A DNA stretch of 64,000 nucleotides. It comes from Poa pratensis. Its lineage: Eukaryota > Streptophyta > Magnoliopsida > Poales > Poaceae. Below the pieces are notes generated by a model. The model ran no database searches and was not told the origin of the DNA. It was given only the letters and a program-made list of their open reading frames with translations. Made by a program: the position numbers and the translations under genes. This document shows, in pieces, positions 48,203 to 59,727 of this stretch (positions are counted from its first letter, which is position 1; every line of letters begins with the position of its first letter). The stretch lies in assembly GCA_947311845.1 (NCBI GenBank), contig CAMZMU010000049.1:9592730-9656729 (forward strand). Reading direction: 5' to 3'.

Positions 48203-50689
48203 ATGCTCCTGCGGCGGCTGCAGCAGCGCAAATGGTGCAGACACGTCAGAGCTTCAGCCACTGAACCGTCCCCTCTCCGCCGCTTTTCCGCGCTCGCTGC
48301 TTCAGCGCATCCGGCCGACTACACCTCCAGCGGCACCTCCAGTGGTAGCGACGACGCCGACGAGACGCCCAGCTCTGCTCCTAGTGAAACTTTCCAGAGA
48401 AGAAGCCGTGGCCTGAGCCCTGCCCGAGTCGTCGAGAATCTTCAGTACCTCAAGAGAAGGCCTGATGTTGCATTCGCCTACTTTAAGGACACCGAGAGCA
48501 TCGGCTTTATCCACGACTTGTCTACCTACGCGGAGATCATCGTCATTCTGTCCCATTCTGGCCAGGGGAGGATGCTGTTTTCCTTGTTCCGCGAGATCGT
48601 CTCGCCGATGACCAATGGAGGCGGTCCTGAAATCCTGCCGCTCATGGATCATCTTAGGAGAACATGCACTGATTCGTATCTGCTCTTGTCTGCGACTAAT
48701 TGCTTAATCGCGGCGTACATCACTTGCCACGATGCACAGGACACGATAGTGTTGTTTGGTGAGCTTTGTAAGCTTGGAGTTACCCCGACAATTTGGGCTT
48801 GCAACGTACTTCTCAAATTTGTGGCTGAGAGTGGTGACTCGGAGATTGTTTTATCAGCTTATGAGCAAATGAAGTTATTTCGGTTGACTTTGGATGCTCA
48901 TGCATTGGGCATTATCACTAGGTCTCTTTTTGAAGAAAAGAAGGCAGACAAGGCATTCGAAGTGTGGGTTGAGATGATTGAAATGGGTGTGACACCAGAT
49001 ATACATGGATACTCATCATTTATAACTAGTCTTTGTGACTGCGGAAAGATTGATTTAGCTTATGCTATTCTGCAAGAGATCGTCAGGGAGGGGGTTCAAG
49101 TTGAGGCCATGGCGTATAACAAGGTAATGGATGCACTATGCAAGGAAATGAGACTGGACGAGGTTGAAAAGCTCTTGGAGAACAAGACCAGACTAGGATT
49201 CACCCCGGATATATATGGTTATAGCTATCTCATCCGGAGTTACTGCAAAGCTGGCAACATACTTAAGGTGTTGGATCATTATCAAGCAATGGTATCCCAT
49301 GGTCTCGAAGCAAACTGCCACATCGTGAGTTATCTTCTCCAATGCTTTACGAAGGGAGGCATGGCATCTCATGTTACAGAGCATTTCCAGAAATTTAGAG
49401 ATTCAGGACTCCGTCTAGATGGAGTTCTGTATAACATTGCTATGGATGCTTATTCCAAGCTTGGGAACATGGATGAGGCGGTTAAGCTACTGGGAGAAAT
49501 GAAGAGTGTGGGTGTGGCACCTGACAGAATCCACTATACATGCCTGATCAAGGGTTATTGTTTAAAGGGAGACATATCAAATGCACAGCAAGTGTTTGAA
49601 GAAATGCTGAAGGACAATGTAAAGCCAGATGTGGTTACATATAACATTTTGGCCAGTGGATTTTGCAAGAGTGGTCTTGTCACGGAGGTGTTTGACCTTC
49701 TAGACCATATGCAGGATCAAGGGTTAGAGCCTAATTCACTTACTTATGGTATATCGATTGAGGGGTTTTGTAGAAGAGGCAACCTTAGTGAAGCAGAGGT
49801 GTTATTTAATATAGTTGAAGAGAGAGGAATTGATCGCATTGAAGTATTGTACAGCTCAATGGTTTGTGGATATTTAAATTCTGGCTGGACTGATCATGCT
49901 TACGTGCTTTTTCTTAGGGTTGCTAAGCAAGGAAAACTTGTGGATCGTTTCTCACGTTCGAAGTTGATAAATGATCTTTGTAGGGATGGAAATGCCCAGG
50001 GAGCTGCAACTGTATGCAGCATCATGTTAGAAAAGGATGTTGTTCCTGATCTAATTTCATATAGCAAGCTCATATCAACCTATTGTCATAAAGGAGATAT
50101 GGACAACGCTCGTCGATGGTTCCATGATATGGTTCACCGAGGAATTTCTGCTGATGTTATTGTATACACTGTACTAATGAATGGTTACTGCAAGGTTGGT
50201 CAGTTGCAAGAAGCTTACACATTATTTGTTCAGATGACAAGTTTAGGTATCAAGCCTGATGTAGTTTCATATACAGTGCTACTGGATGGTCACCTAAAAG
50301 AGGACCTGCAGAGATGCTGGCAGGGCATTAGTAAGGAGAGAAGGAGCTTTCTTCTTAGAGCAAAGCAGAACCGGTTGCTCAGCTCTATGAAAGAAATGGA
50401 AATCGAACCTGATGTACCCTGTTACACTGTATTGATTGATGGGCAGTGCAAAGCAGATTATTTAGAGGAAGCCCGGGGACTGTTTGATGAAATGTTGCAG
50501 AAAGGACTGGCTCCTGATCTTTATGCATACACGGCTCTTATAAATGGATATTGCAGCCAGGGAGAAATAGCTAAGGCGGAAAATCTTTTTCAAGAAATGG
50601 TAGATAGGGGAATAAAACCAGATGTACTGACCTTTTCTGTCTTAAATCAGAAAGTCCTGAGGCATAGGCGGGATCAGCCATATGTATGA
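48203..50689 (+). CDS. P-class PPR protein, 828 residues
   Basis: A single-exon frame with about 18 pentatricopeptide motifs of 35 residues from about residue 160 to 815 (typical ends: GVTPD, NVKPD, GIKPD). It is therefore an RNA-binding P-class protein without E or DYW editing domains. The N-terminus (MLLRRLQQRKWCRHVRASA) is basic and Arg/Ser rich, suggesting mitochondrial import. Overall it resembles Arabidopsis At2g26790-type proteins. The sixteenth motif is about 16 residues longer than normal (around DGHLKEDLQRCWQGI to KEMEIEPD). RNA target unknown. The frame is intact. The ATG lies in the target duplication of the hAT element just upstream; any original leader now lies on the far side of that element. 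Confidence 0.92.
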   Translation: MLLRRLQQRKWCRHVRASATEPSPLRRFSALAASAHPADYTSSGTSSGSDDADETPSSAPSETFQRRSRGLSPARVVENLQYLKRRPDVAFAYFKDTESIGFIHDLSTYAEIIVILSHSGQGRMLFSLFREIVSPMTNGGGPEILPLMDHLRRTCTDSYLLLSATNCLIAAYITCHDAQDTIVLFGELCKLGVTPTIWACNVLLKFVAESGDSEIVLSAYEQMKLFRLTLDAHALGIITRSLFEEKKADKAFEVWVEMIEMGVTPDIHGYSSFITSLCDCGKIDLAYAILQEIVREGVQVEAMAYNKVMDALCKEMRLDEVEKLLENKTRLGFTPDIYGYSYLIRSYCKAGNILKVLDHYQAMVSHGLEANCHIVSYLLQCFTKGGMASHVTEHFQKFRDSGLRLDGVLYNIAMDAYSKLGNMDEAVKLLGEMKSVGVAPDRIHYTCLIKGYCLKGDISNAQQVFEEMLKDNVKPDVVTYNILASGFCKSGLVTEVFDLLDHMQDQGLEPNSLTYGISIEGFCRRGNLSEAEVLFNIVEERGIDRIEVLYSSMVCGYLNSGWTDHAYVLFLRVAKQGKLVDRFSRSKLINDLCRDGNAQGAATVCSIMLEKDVVPDLISYSKLISTYCHKGDMDNARRWFHDMVHRGISADVIVYTVLMNGYCKVGQLQEAYTLFVQMTSLGIKPDVVSYTVLLDGHLKEDLQRCWQGISKERRSFLLRAKQNRLLSSMKEMEIEPDVPCYTVLIDGQCKADYLEEARGLFDEMLQKGLAPDLYAYTALINGYCSQGEIAKAENLFQEMVDRGIKPDVLTFSVLNQKVLRHRRDQPYV

Positions 50690-51506
50690 TTATCCTGCAG
50701 TTATGTCCACTGAAATCATGTCAACAGCAAGGTAATTTATTTTCCAAGTCATGAATTATTATTTTTGCTCCCACTTGATTATGTATGAAAATTTGATTAT
50801 TTTAACCATTCATGTGCTTATTGCTTATTATTTTGATCTGTAATGATCTTACTATGTATACGCTTTGCAGACAGTTCTAGGGTGGATCTTCTTGAGCTGC
50901 AAAATCCAGCACACAGGGAATAATGCCAATCTTGTGATGATGGGCAAGGTTTGCTACTTGAATCTATTAGCTGCATTTCTTTGGCTAAATAATAATAATA
51001 AGAAAAATGGTTTCTGTTTTGTAGTAGGTTCTTAGGGAGGTTAGGTAGGGGAGGGGCTCTCGCCCAGGAGGACGAGTTTTTTTTTTCAATTTTCTTGCTC
51101 TGTTAATTCCTCAGGGTCCTCTTCATATATAGGGCTTACAGTTGAAATTAAGTAACAAATTGTAACTGTCAAAAAAAAGTAACAACATGTAGTAGGTTTT
51201 ATCTCTAATTGGCTTCAGGCCAAGCTAAATGATATTTTCCTTAAGTCTCATGTATCTTGGAATGGAACCTAAGGTTACAGGTGCATTTGCTATATACTTG
51301 GAGCCTTGGCCTGCTGATATTTTTTAGTTCCTTGATCTAAGAAAGAACCATGGAAAGGTAAACACTCTGGAATACTACACAGCCCACTTTTGGGTAGAGA
51401 TACTAGAAACTAATTACTAGCTTGGATTTACCTTTTGGCATCTGATCACCACTACTAAGCTGTAAGAATATGCTATCACCTTATACCATCCCATTTTAGT
51501 CTCATC
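50690..51506 (+). other. PPR 3' flank, no gene recognised
   Basis: Downstream sequence of the PPR gene with possible untranslated exons (an acceptor-like cag at about 50870). I see no further ribonucleotide reductase exon here. Confidence 0.35.
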
Positions 51507-52751
51507 ATGTGCAATTTACAGGAGGAGAATCGTGCCAGGGATCTTTTCTATGCTCTCTGGATTCCTGATTTATTCATGGAAAGGGTGCAAAGTAACGAGC
51601 AGTGGTCGTTATTTTGTCCCAGCGAAGCACCAGGTTTGGCTGATTGCTGGGGAGATGAGTTCAAGAATCTATACAAGAAATATGAAAGAGAAGTAAGTTG
51701 AGTGCTGGATACACATATTTCTGTTAGTAACAGAAGAATATTTAATAACCTAGCTACACAATTTCAGGGTAAGGCGAAGAAAATTGTGTCAGCACAGTCT
51801 CTCTGGTTTGACATCTTGAAGGCACAGATAGAAACCGGAACACCATATATGCTTTATAAGGTAATATAGTTCATCAGGAGACTGGCTTGCCCTTAATTTT
51901 GCAATTCTATTAACACATGCCTTCTTTTACTGAAAGATACAGTGAATTTTCTTTAAAAATACTTAACGATGTGCAGGACTCTTGCAATAGGAAAAGTAAT
52001 CAGCAGAATCTGGGCACAATCAAGTCTTCCAACTTGTGTACGGAGATAATTGAGTACACAAGTCCCACTGAAACTGCTGTTTGCAATCTTGCGTCAATTG
52101 CTTTACCACGTTTTGTTAGGGAAAAGGTATGTGTTGATGCCTACTGAATTCATTGGTCAGTTGGTGTAATCCAGTAGCTTGCGTGTATAACATGTCACCG
52201 TATGCTTTGATTTTTCAGGGTGTTCCTATAGAGTCACATCCAGCTAAGCTTGTTGGTAGCATTGGATCGAAAAACAGATACTTCGACTTTGATAAATTAG
52301 CTGAGGTTTGCTTGGCTCATCTTTACAGTGTATGCTTCTGTCCCATTATTCTGAATGCCACTAACAAATTGTTTGCTATATCACAGATTACTTCACTTGT
52401 TACATGGAATCTCAACAAAATAATTGATGTTAATTATTACCCTGTTGACACAGCAAGGAGGTCAAATATGAGGCACAGGCCAATTGGAATAGGGGTTCAA
52501 GGGTTAGCAGACACTTTCATTTTACTTGGCATGCCATTCGAATCACCCGAGGTACATCCCAAAGCTAACAAAAGTGGGGCTATTTCATTTTGTACTTCTC
52601 TGATACACATTATTTTGGAATTGTTTCTCAGGCCCAGCAGTTAAACAAGGATATCTTTGAGACAATCTATTATCACGCTTTGAAAGCTTCTGCTGAGATT
52701 GCCGCAAAAGAAGGTCCTTATGAAACTTATGTTGGGAGCCCAGTTAGCAAG
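51507..52751 (+). pseudogene. RNR1: ribonucleotide reductase large subunit, internal genomic fragment
   Basis: Six consecutive phase-0 exons with their introns: 51522-51692, 51768-51860, 51977-52126, 52219-52305, 52387-52551 and 52632-52751. They encode 262 residues of the class I ribonucleotide reductase large subunit, which makes dNTPs. Recognisable segments are [33 protein letters not shown], the active-site [22 protein letters not shown] and GVQGLADTF. Intact introns show it is a DNA-level copy, not retroposed. The N-terminal effector region and the C-terminal redox tail are absent, so it cannot be a working reductase. All six exons are open. An in-frame ATG lies 15 bases before the first exon. 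The last exon leads by a short intron into pTAC2 exon 2 in the same phase. Confidence 0.9.
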
Positions 52752-52815
52752 GTTTGTTATGTCTGTAAATGTGACTGTCATTTATGCTGAATATATTATG
52801 TGATTTTGTATTCAG

Positions 52816-55431
52816 GAGGCTTATGTTGCATTCAACACGATGACTGAAATTGGTAGCTTGCCAACGATAGAGACCTACAATTCTCTTGCAAATGTGTTTG
52901 CCAAAGGTGGGCTCTTCCAGGAGGCAGAGGCTATCTTTTCTCGGATGACCAACAGCGCTGGCATTCAGAAGAACAAAGATTCATTTGATGCCCTCATCGA
53001 AGCGTACTGCCAGGGTTCACAATTAGATGACGCGGTGAAGGCATACATGGAGATGCGCAAGTCCAGGTTTAATCCTGATGAACGCTCTCTTGAGGGGGTA
53101 CTCAATGCCTACTGCATAGCGGGGGTTATAGATGAGAGCAAAGAGCAGTTTGAAGAGATCAAATCTGATATGACTGTGTCTAGCATTATTGCTTATTGCA
53201 TGATGTTGTCGCTATATGCTAGGAACGACAGGTATTGGTCGAACTCAACTATATCCCTTTATAGTATCAAACTTGTGTGCTCCTCTTAATGACTATTCAT
53301 GTTCAAATGGAAGCGCCGAGCTGACAAATTGTACCAATCATGTTTACAATTTTCCTAATCAGACTACCTAGCTTGGCAATGTTAAAAACATATACAAGCT
53401 TTGGATCTTCATTTAGATAATCACAAAGCTGACCATCAACTCATTGCCTCTAAACAAGCAGGCTGCTCACTGGACAATGGAAAAATAAGATTTTAAAACT
53501 TTCGACCTTGATTTTTTTTTCCAATCGTCTTCATCTAAGATGGCTAATCAATGTTTGAACTAGCAATGGGAACACAACTCACAAAATTGATCATCAACTG
53601 GCTGCCTCAAAACAACCATCGGTTGCTCCTCTGTTTTTTCAGTTAATATGATATGGCATATGCATGCAAATTTTCACTATGATATTTGTAGCTTGGGTTT
53701 TGGAGTCCTACTTTCTTTTCCAGAAGTTATATAATCACTTAATTTCTTGGTTTAACTTCTAGAAATCACATGTTTTAACTATGGTCATGCCCTTGAGTTT
53801 CCAGAATGACGTGGGCTGGAATTCGTTTTCGTTTTCTCTGCTATTTCTGGTATTTATCTTACTCCAAATCGTTTGGGCCCATTGAACTAGGTATAACCTG
53901 CATTACAGGCAACGTTGACATAACACATATGCAGAAGTAAAATGATTTGATGCAAAGCATACTTGTGTTAATTGGAACTTAGAAGTGACCTGAGATTTAT
54001 CTTCTTTTTTGCATTCAATTTTTTTTAATCCTTATGTGATAGAACTGGTCTGTACTCAATTTGTGTTTCAGGTGGGCTGATGCTTATGATCTGCTGGAAG
54101 AAATGAAATCATACCGTGATAGTAATACACATCAAGTGATTGCCTCCATGATTAAATGAGAGTACGATGATAGCTCCAATTGGCAAATGGTCGAAAACGT
54201 CCTTGACAGCAGTAACTTGGAAGGATGTGACTACAGTTTACGGTTTTTTAATGCTCTCCTTGACGTGCTTTGGTGGTTCGGACAAAAGGCTCGGGCTGAA
54301 AGAGTTCTAGAACATGCAGTAAATTATGGACTCTTCCCTGAATTATCCCGCGACACAAGCTGGTCTGGTCTCTTGATGTACATAGGTAATATTATTTCCT
54401 ATTTGCGGTCTTTTCAGTAACTTGATCTAGTTTATAGATGTCGGTCTTTACTAAGTTTGTTTACATTTCAGGATGTCGGTTGGTGGAGCATTAGTGGCTG
54501 TGTCGGTATGGCTGAATAAACTTTACACAAGACTAAAAGCAGAGAAAGATCTTCCCCAACTAGCCTCTGTTGTTGTATTGTAAGCTTTCTACCTCAGTCT
54601 GAATATGTTCCTTCCTATTATTGTGTTCTGTTCCTATATTATTGTATCTTTATTCTCTGATTGCTCTGAAAGTAGTTTATTTATATTGATGTGCTAATAA
54701 AAAGGAAGTTGATCTTAAGCTGTTGTAGCCATGCTTTTTCTTAATACAACGGGCAGTGCTCCTGCCATTTTCCTCGGATTTTTATAAACTGCTGCCGTGC
54801 TCCTTCAACTTAATTGGAGGGTTGCAGAAGGATTCACGGAAAAAAATATTGGGTGGAAAAAAACGAAGCATAAACATATATCCACAGGATAGAAGCACGT
54901 CTGGATGGGAAGTTCACAAAATTAGAAATTGATTTTCAGCTGCTGAAGTAGACTATAACATTTCTGCACAGAAAAATCCCTTCCTAAGAATCATTACACC
55001 CATGATTAAACTTTGCATCATCCAGAAAATACTGAACATATTTGGGGCGACATTTATCTCTTGTTCTACTTTGGCCTGACTGTTTTCTGACTGCAGGAGG
55101 GGGAAAATGGAGAAAAGCACGATTACAAGAGGACTGCCAATCGCAAAAGTTGTACTCCTTTCTTAACGACACACTGTCATCATCGTTCCATTATCCAAAG
55201 TGGAACAAGGGGCGAATCATATGCCTGAAGTCACAGTTGAAAAAGCTGCAAGCAGCCATAGACTCGTCAAATGGAGCGGCCATCCCTGGTTTTGTCCACA
55301 TGACGGACTCCCGTTTGCCCTCTCCTGGATCAAAAATATACACTCGGGAGCCCCAGCTTGAGAATGGATCAGCCCATTCCACCGCTGAATCATCGGTAGA
55401 AGAAAAGGAGTCGGAACTCCTTGCACTGTGA
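52816..55431 (+). pseudogene. PTAC2: pTAC2 second copy, 3' half only
   Basis: Exons correspond to pTAC2 exons 2-5: 52816-53231, 54072-54385, about 54473-54580, and about 55098-55431. Sequence is close to the first copy throughout, introns included. Exon 2 is fully open here, without the two one-base deletions of the first copy. Exon 3 has a nonsense change (ATTAAA then TGA at 54157-54159, where the first copy has GGA) and a lost base (cgacacaag versus cgacaccaag). Exon 5 has lost two bases (gttgtactcc versus gttgtgtactcc). The first exon, transit peptide and half of the PPR motifs are missing. The duplicated block spans about 52808-56029 against 41904-45317. Confidence 0.88.
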
Positions 55432-58400
55432 GGTCTCAGTGCTGCAGATATGGTATTATTACAAGGGAAGTTGAGGCACAGAATAGCAGTTTTGGGGTTT
55501 GGGCATTCATTCTATTCAGATTTTCAGGCCGGGCAACAAGAACGGTCATGCCATGCCTTTGCACCACCTCGTTTGCTTCAATCATACGCGGTGGATTCTA
55601 CGCTAATCTTTCTTGGAACAGCTGTACGTACAAGAGCTCCTGATACGTTGGTCGACAAACTATCGGGTGCTGCACTTCAGGCGCATTTCAGGATTTAGCG
55701 TGCCGTAGGTAGGATCAGATTACGCACGATTTGTTGTTACTTGTTAGTAATAGACGCTTGCTTGCTCTATATGCCATCTTGTGCTTTTGGTACGGCTATG
55801 GATCTTCTTTATGTTTTCATCTGGTGCAAAAAAAAAAAATGCAACCTTGTAAAACATAGGAGCCTCGTCGAGTCTAAGCCAAACATATCTGGCAGAGGTA
55901 ATGCTAGGACTAGGAGCTCTGTAGAACTTCACGATACATGTTGTTTGTACGATGCTGGTGTTTATATTTTAAACATCTTGTAACACACGTTTATTTAGAC
56001 AGTTTTGCTGATTCCTTTTTGTAAAAATCTATTCCCACCGGGTTGCCTTGAGGATCAAGGATGGCTTCAACGTACTGTAAGTCCACTTGAGCGACAAGAG
56101 AAGCCTCCTCATCTCCTCACGGATTTGCCAATGTTTCAAACACGTATGAATAAACATAACCATTAGTTGTTTCTTTAACGATTCGTCCACATGTTATGCC
56201 TGGAATGATCTGCGACAGCATGACAATTTCAGTACCAACTCAACTGAAGAAGTCCAATATATTTGCTTCTCTTGATGCAGACCGCAGGAGTAACAGCACC
56301 ACCTTAACATGTAGTACTAGGTCAGTTCACAAGGTTACTAAGATTTGTCAGCAAGCCATCATCATGTCCTCGCTTTTTAAAACTGAACCTCATCCCGGAT
56401 AGGATTTTAGAGTTTGAATCAATGCTCAGAGAAAACAGTGTAGTTCTTAAGATGGGAAAGGTTAACTAAGCTACTGTCTGTAGATGAACTTCGAAGAAGC
56501 ATAGCAGCATAGCAGCTGATGCTGCAAACTGGGAGTTCAATTCAAGATCGCCCTTAGGTGACGGACAACAACATGAGAAGACCAGACACCACAAAAACAC
56601 CGACTTGCACGCTGAAGAGTGGCATCCTGCTCTTCAACATGCTCAACCAGCATAACAAGCAATTCTCCAGCAATGTGCACTGAAAAGACCTAACTATATA
56701 TATCCTGCTGAAAGCGAGACAGGCCGTTCATGTATTTACTCGACATGCAGGACGTGTAGAAAATCAGCCAATGTAGAAGGCAATTCGTCGTGCCCATGAA
56801 GGATAATAAGGTTAATTAGCTATTAGGCATTTGGAACAGAGTCATACCTCTTCCATATATGTAGGTACAGAAACCATGGAGAAATGTGTTTGATGCCTTT
56901 GGGTAAGAGATATTGTCAAAGTAAGGAGAATCTGTGAAACCATTCAGAAAATATAATAAACCAAAGCACTTGCAATGATCACTATAACCTTGCACTACTC
57001 TGTGACCAAACACCTGGACATCTTCATCTGACTATAACCTTGCACTCTACTGGTATGTGCAACATTGGCCAAAAGATGCAACAAATAACGAAAAAAACCT
57101 AACTTGTTAGGCAATGTTCTTGGGTCACTGAAGCTGTTCTAATGTTTTACGTCTTTGTTCAGTAGCTTCCCAGCTTCAGCTGCTTAAAAATCAGAATCCT
57201 GCTGATACTACACCAAGTCTTGCAATATATATGCAAGAGCATCCATCAGTAAAAGCACCCTCCCCTCGAAAATTATGACACACCTGGATGTGTAGGTGTC
57301 AGCCTCCCAGACGTGATACTACTGCAACTTAAGTTTGATTTCTGTGCTCTATCACTCATTTCCTCATGTATGTTTACACTGGTTGCAGTTGGTTTACTGT
57401 GGGCGTGTAGCTTACATGCGTACATGGGATTTACTGCTGTAATACCATTTCAGTGCATTCTATGGTGATACCGAGTCATAGGACTTCATCAACTGGAAGT
57501 GGAAAAGATGGAACCTACATACTACATAAGAGATTAGCTCTAGGCCTGCTAACTGTAACAAAAAAAACTGTATATACATCTCAAGTAACAGGTTTTCAGC
57601 AGTGTATGTACATGCTCCAGGACCAGTATCTGACGGAGTAAATGGTCGCCATGATTGTGAATTGTGATGAGAGAACCGAATACAGGAATACATCCCTTGT
57701 TCATTTTTTTTTGTGAGAAACAATCTAAATTAGGCGTATTATTTGCTGCGGCATTGACTACTACTCCGTATATGCTTGTAATGTCGCAAATTGTCCCATG
57801 GGACATGCCCGCACCATCTGCTCATCAATGGTCCCTCTTATTGGGAGGTGAATTTAGAGATTGGATCAAAGCAGGGAGAGCAAACTATAGAGTTTCAAGA
57901 TGGGAAGACTAAGTTACTATCTTCAGATGTATTTTCAAGAAAATTAAGCAATGGCCCACATGGTTACTGCTACTGCAAATTGGAGGTTCATTACATGTAA
58001 TCCAGTCACCCAAACACGACAACATGGATATGTTATCAAGCTTACAGTCAACAGCGAAACTCCAACACTACTGTGAGAAAACAAGCACCACCACGCCAAA
58101 ACAGCTACTGGATAGTGAATACTAACACGAGTGATCGGTGATCAGAAGACCCAGCTGGTCATCTTTGCTCTTGCCCTAAGCATCTTTAACCATATGTTGT
58201 CAATCTGTCACATCACAGTTCTGCAAACAAAGATTTCCATCATAGTCTTGTCAGCGCGCCACCTACAAGGGATAGTCGCTCTCCCTGCATATAAAGTTTT
58301 TTCAGTATGCATAATAATAACTATGTGTAACATCCAAGTGTAGATAAAGCTTCGGCTCAAGAGCATATATTATCAGTTGTGATACCAAAAGGAGATGACA

Positions 58401-58544
58401 TGATACTATCTAAAACTGCCAATTAAGCATGCATAAATAATAACTAGGTCATTCAAGTGTAGATAAAGCTTCTGCTCAAGAGCATATATTATCGCAAACT
58501 GAAACATTGCATATAATTTTCGGTCTGATTAAACATTCAAAATC
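55432..58544. other. intergenic after the duplicated block
   Basis: Homology to the pTAC2 3' flank stops at about 56029 after tttttgtaaaaatct. Beyond it no gene is recognised. Two diverged copies of a segment (gatgggaaaggttaactaag at about 56449 and gatgggaagactaagttact at about 57899) and a small tandem repeat at 58310-58495 are present. Confidence 0.4.
58310..58495. repeat. two-copy repeat near the F-box 3' end
   Basis: The segment caagtgtagataaagcttc, followed by ggctcaagagcatatattatc or a close variant, occurs at about 58336 and 58456. Confidence 0.8.
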
Positions 58545-59727
58545 TTATTGCATGGCAATTGTTCTCAAATGACAGAACAAAGTAGGTAAAGATATACCTG
58601 GCGGATCGTAGAAGCTCATGTACGGAATCAAAGCACGGACATTTTCTCTCTTCCATAGCTTGTTCCACTCTAGTGAATTGAGATTAATCTCGTAGATGCC
58701 AAGGTCCGTGGTTACAAAAATGGTATCACTGTCATCCTCCTTAAATCCAACCAGCCTAAATTCATTATTGGGGTTTTGAAAGGGGAGAAGGTCCTTGAGA
58801 TCCACAATTGTACGTCGACTCCATGTGGCGACTCCATCAGAACGGATCTTCCTTGACAACCGATAGAGGGTAAAGCAACTGAAATATGTGAACCCTAGAC
58901 TATGATGACTATCATCCTCCATCGCCATGAGAATAGGCAAATGGGCAGCCCGTGGCAGCGGTGGCCCATCAATCAGTGACATGCAATTAGAACCGATGTC
59001 GTACTTGAGAATTGCTATGTGATCAGGATACAAAACCGTGTGGTAAAGTGCGTTTTCGAAGAGGAGGGCATTGGGTGGATGAGTGCTTGCATAGACCCAA
59101 GCTGAAGAGCAGAGCACGGCTCGCTCCACTCTTCTGCCTCCGAGGAGCACACCCATGCGTGAGCAGAACCTCCACTATCCTTCGTGCTCAGCCCGAACAA
59201 GAGCAGCTGGAAGGGGCCCTCGTGACGACAGGAGTGGTGGTCGCATCCGGTGACGGCGCAGAGCACCGCAGCCCCTCGACCGATGAATCGGTCCGGCGCC
59301 TCCATCACCCTCCAGTAGCCCGTCACCGGGTCCCAAACGGCGAGCTCGCTGAATCCCGCAGAAGTATCCGCAAGAAGAACCGGCCATGGCGGCAGTCCAG
59401 CGGCTCGTATTTCCTCTGTCCCCAGTCATGGACGCGGGGATCGAATTTCGCGGTGGGGATGAACTGTGGGCCGGCGGTGCGTTTCTCCTTGTCCCAAGGG
59501 AACCGGGACAAAAGGAAGCCGAGCATGCGGGCAGATCCATGGAAGTCGCGGTAGCGACCGTGGAAGGCAGCGCCGGTGAGGATGCCGAGCCAGAGCTTGC
59601 TGGCGAGGGAGGCGCGCACGAGACACGCGGGCTCCTCCGGAGGGAGGCGGAGGAAAACCTCCTCGAGAAGCTCGTCCGGTAGCGTCGGCGGCGGCGTCGG
59701 CGGCGGTGGCGGTGGCGGCGGCGGCAT
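58545..59727 (-). pseudogene. F-box protein, two one-base frameshifts
   Basis: F-box proteins bring substrates to SCF ubiquitin ligases. The start at 59727 gives a proline run, then an F-box (LPDELLEEVFLRLPPEEPAC, about residues 16-55). The following region belongs to the large grass family with FIPT, DWGQRKYEPLDCRHGR and VWDPVTGYWRVMEAP motifs. The frame shifts at about 59350 (between LLRDSA and ELAVWDPV) and at about 59112 (between EPCS and SAWVYASTHPP). Each is consistent with one missing base; adding two bases to 1183 gives 395 codons. A GTATAT donor after FYDPPG suggests the true C-terminus may lie in another exon. Substrate unknown. Confidence 0.8.
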
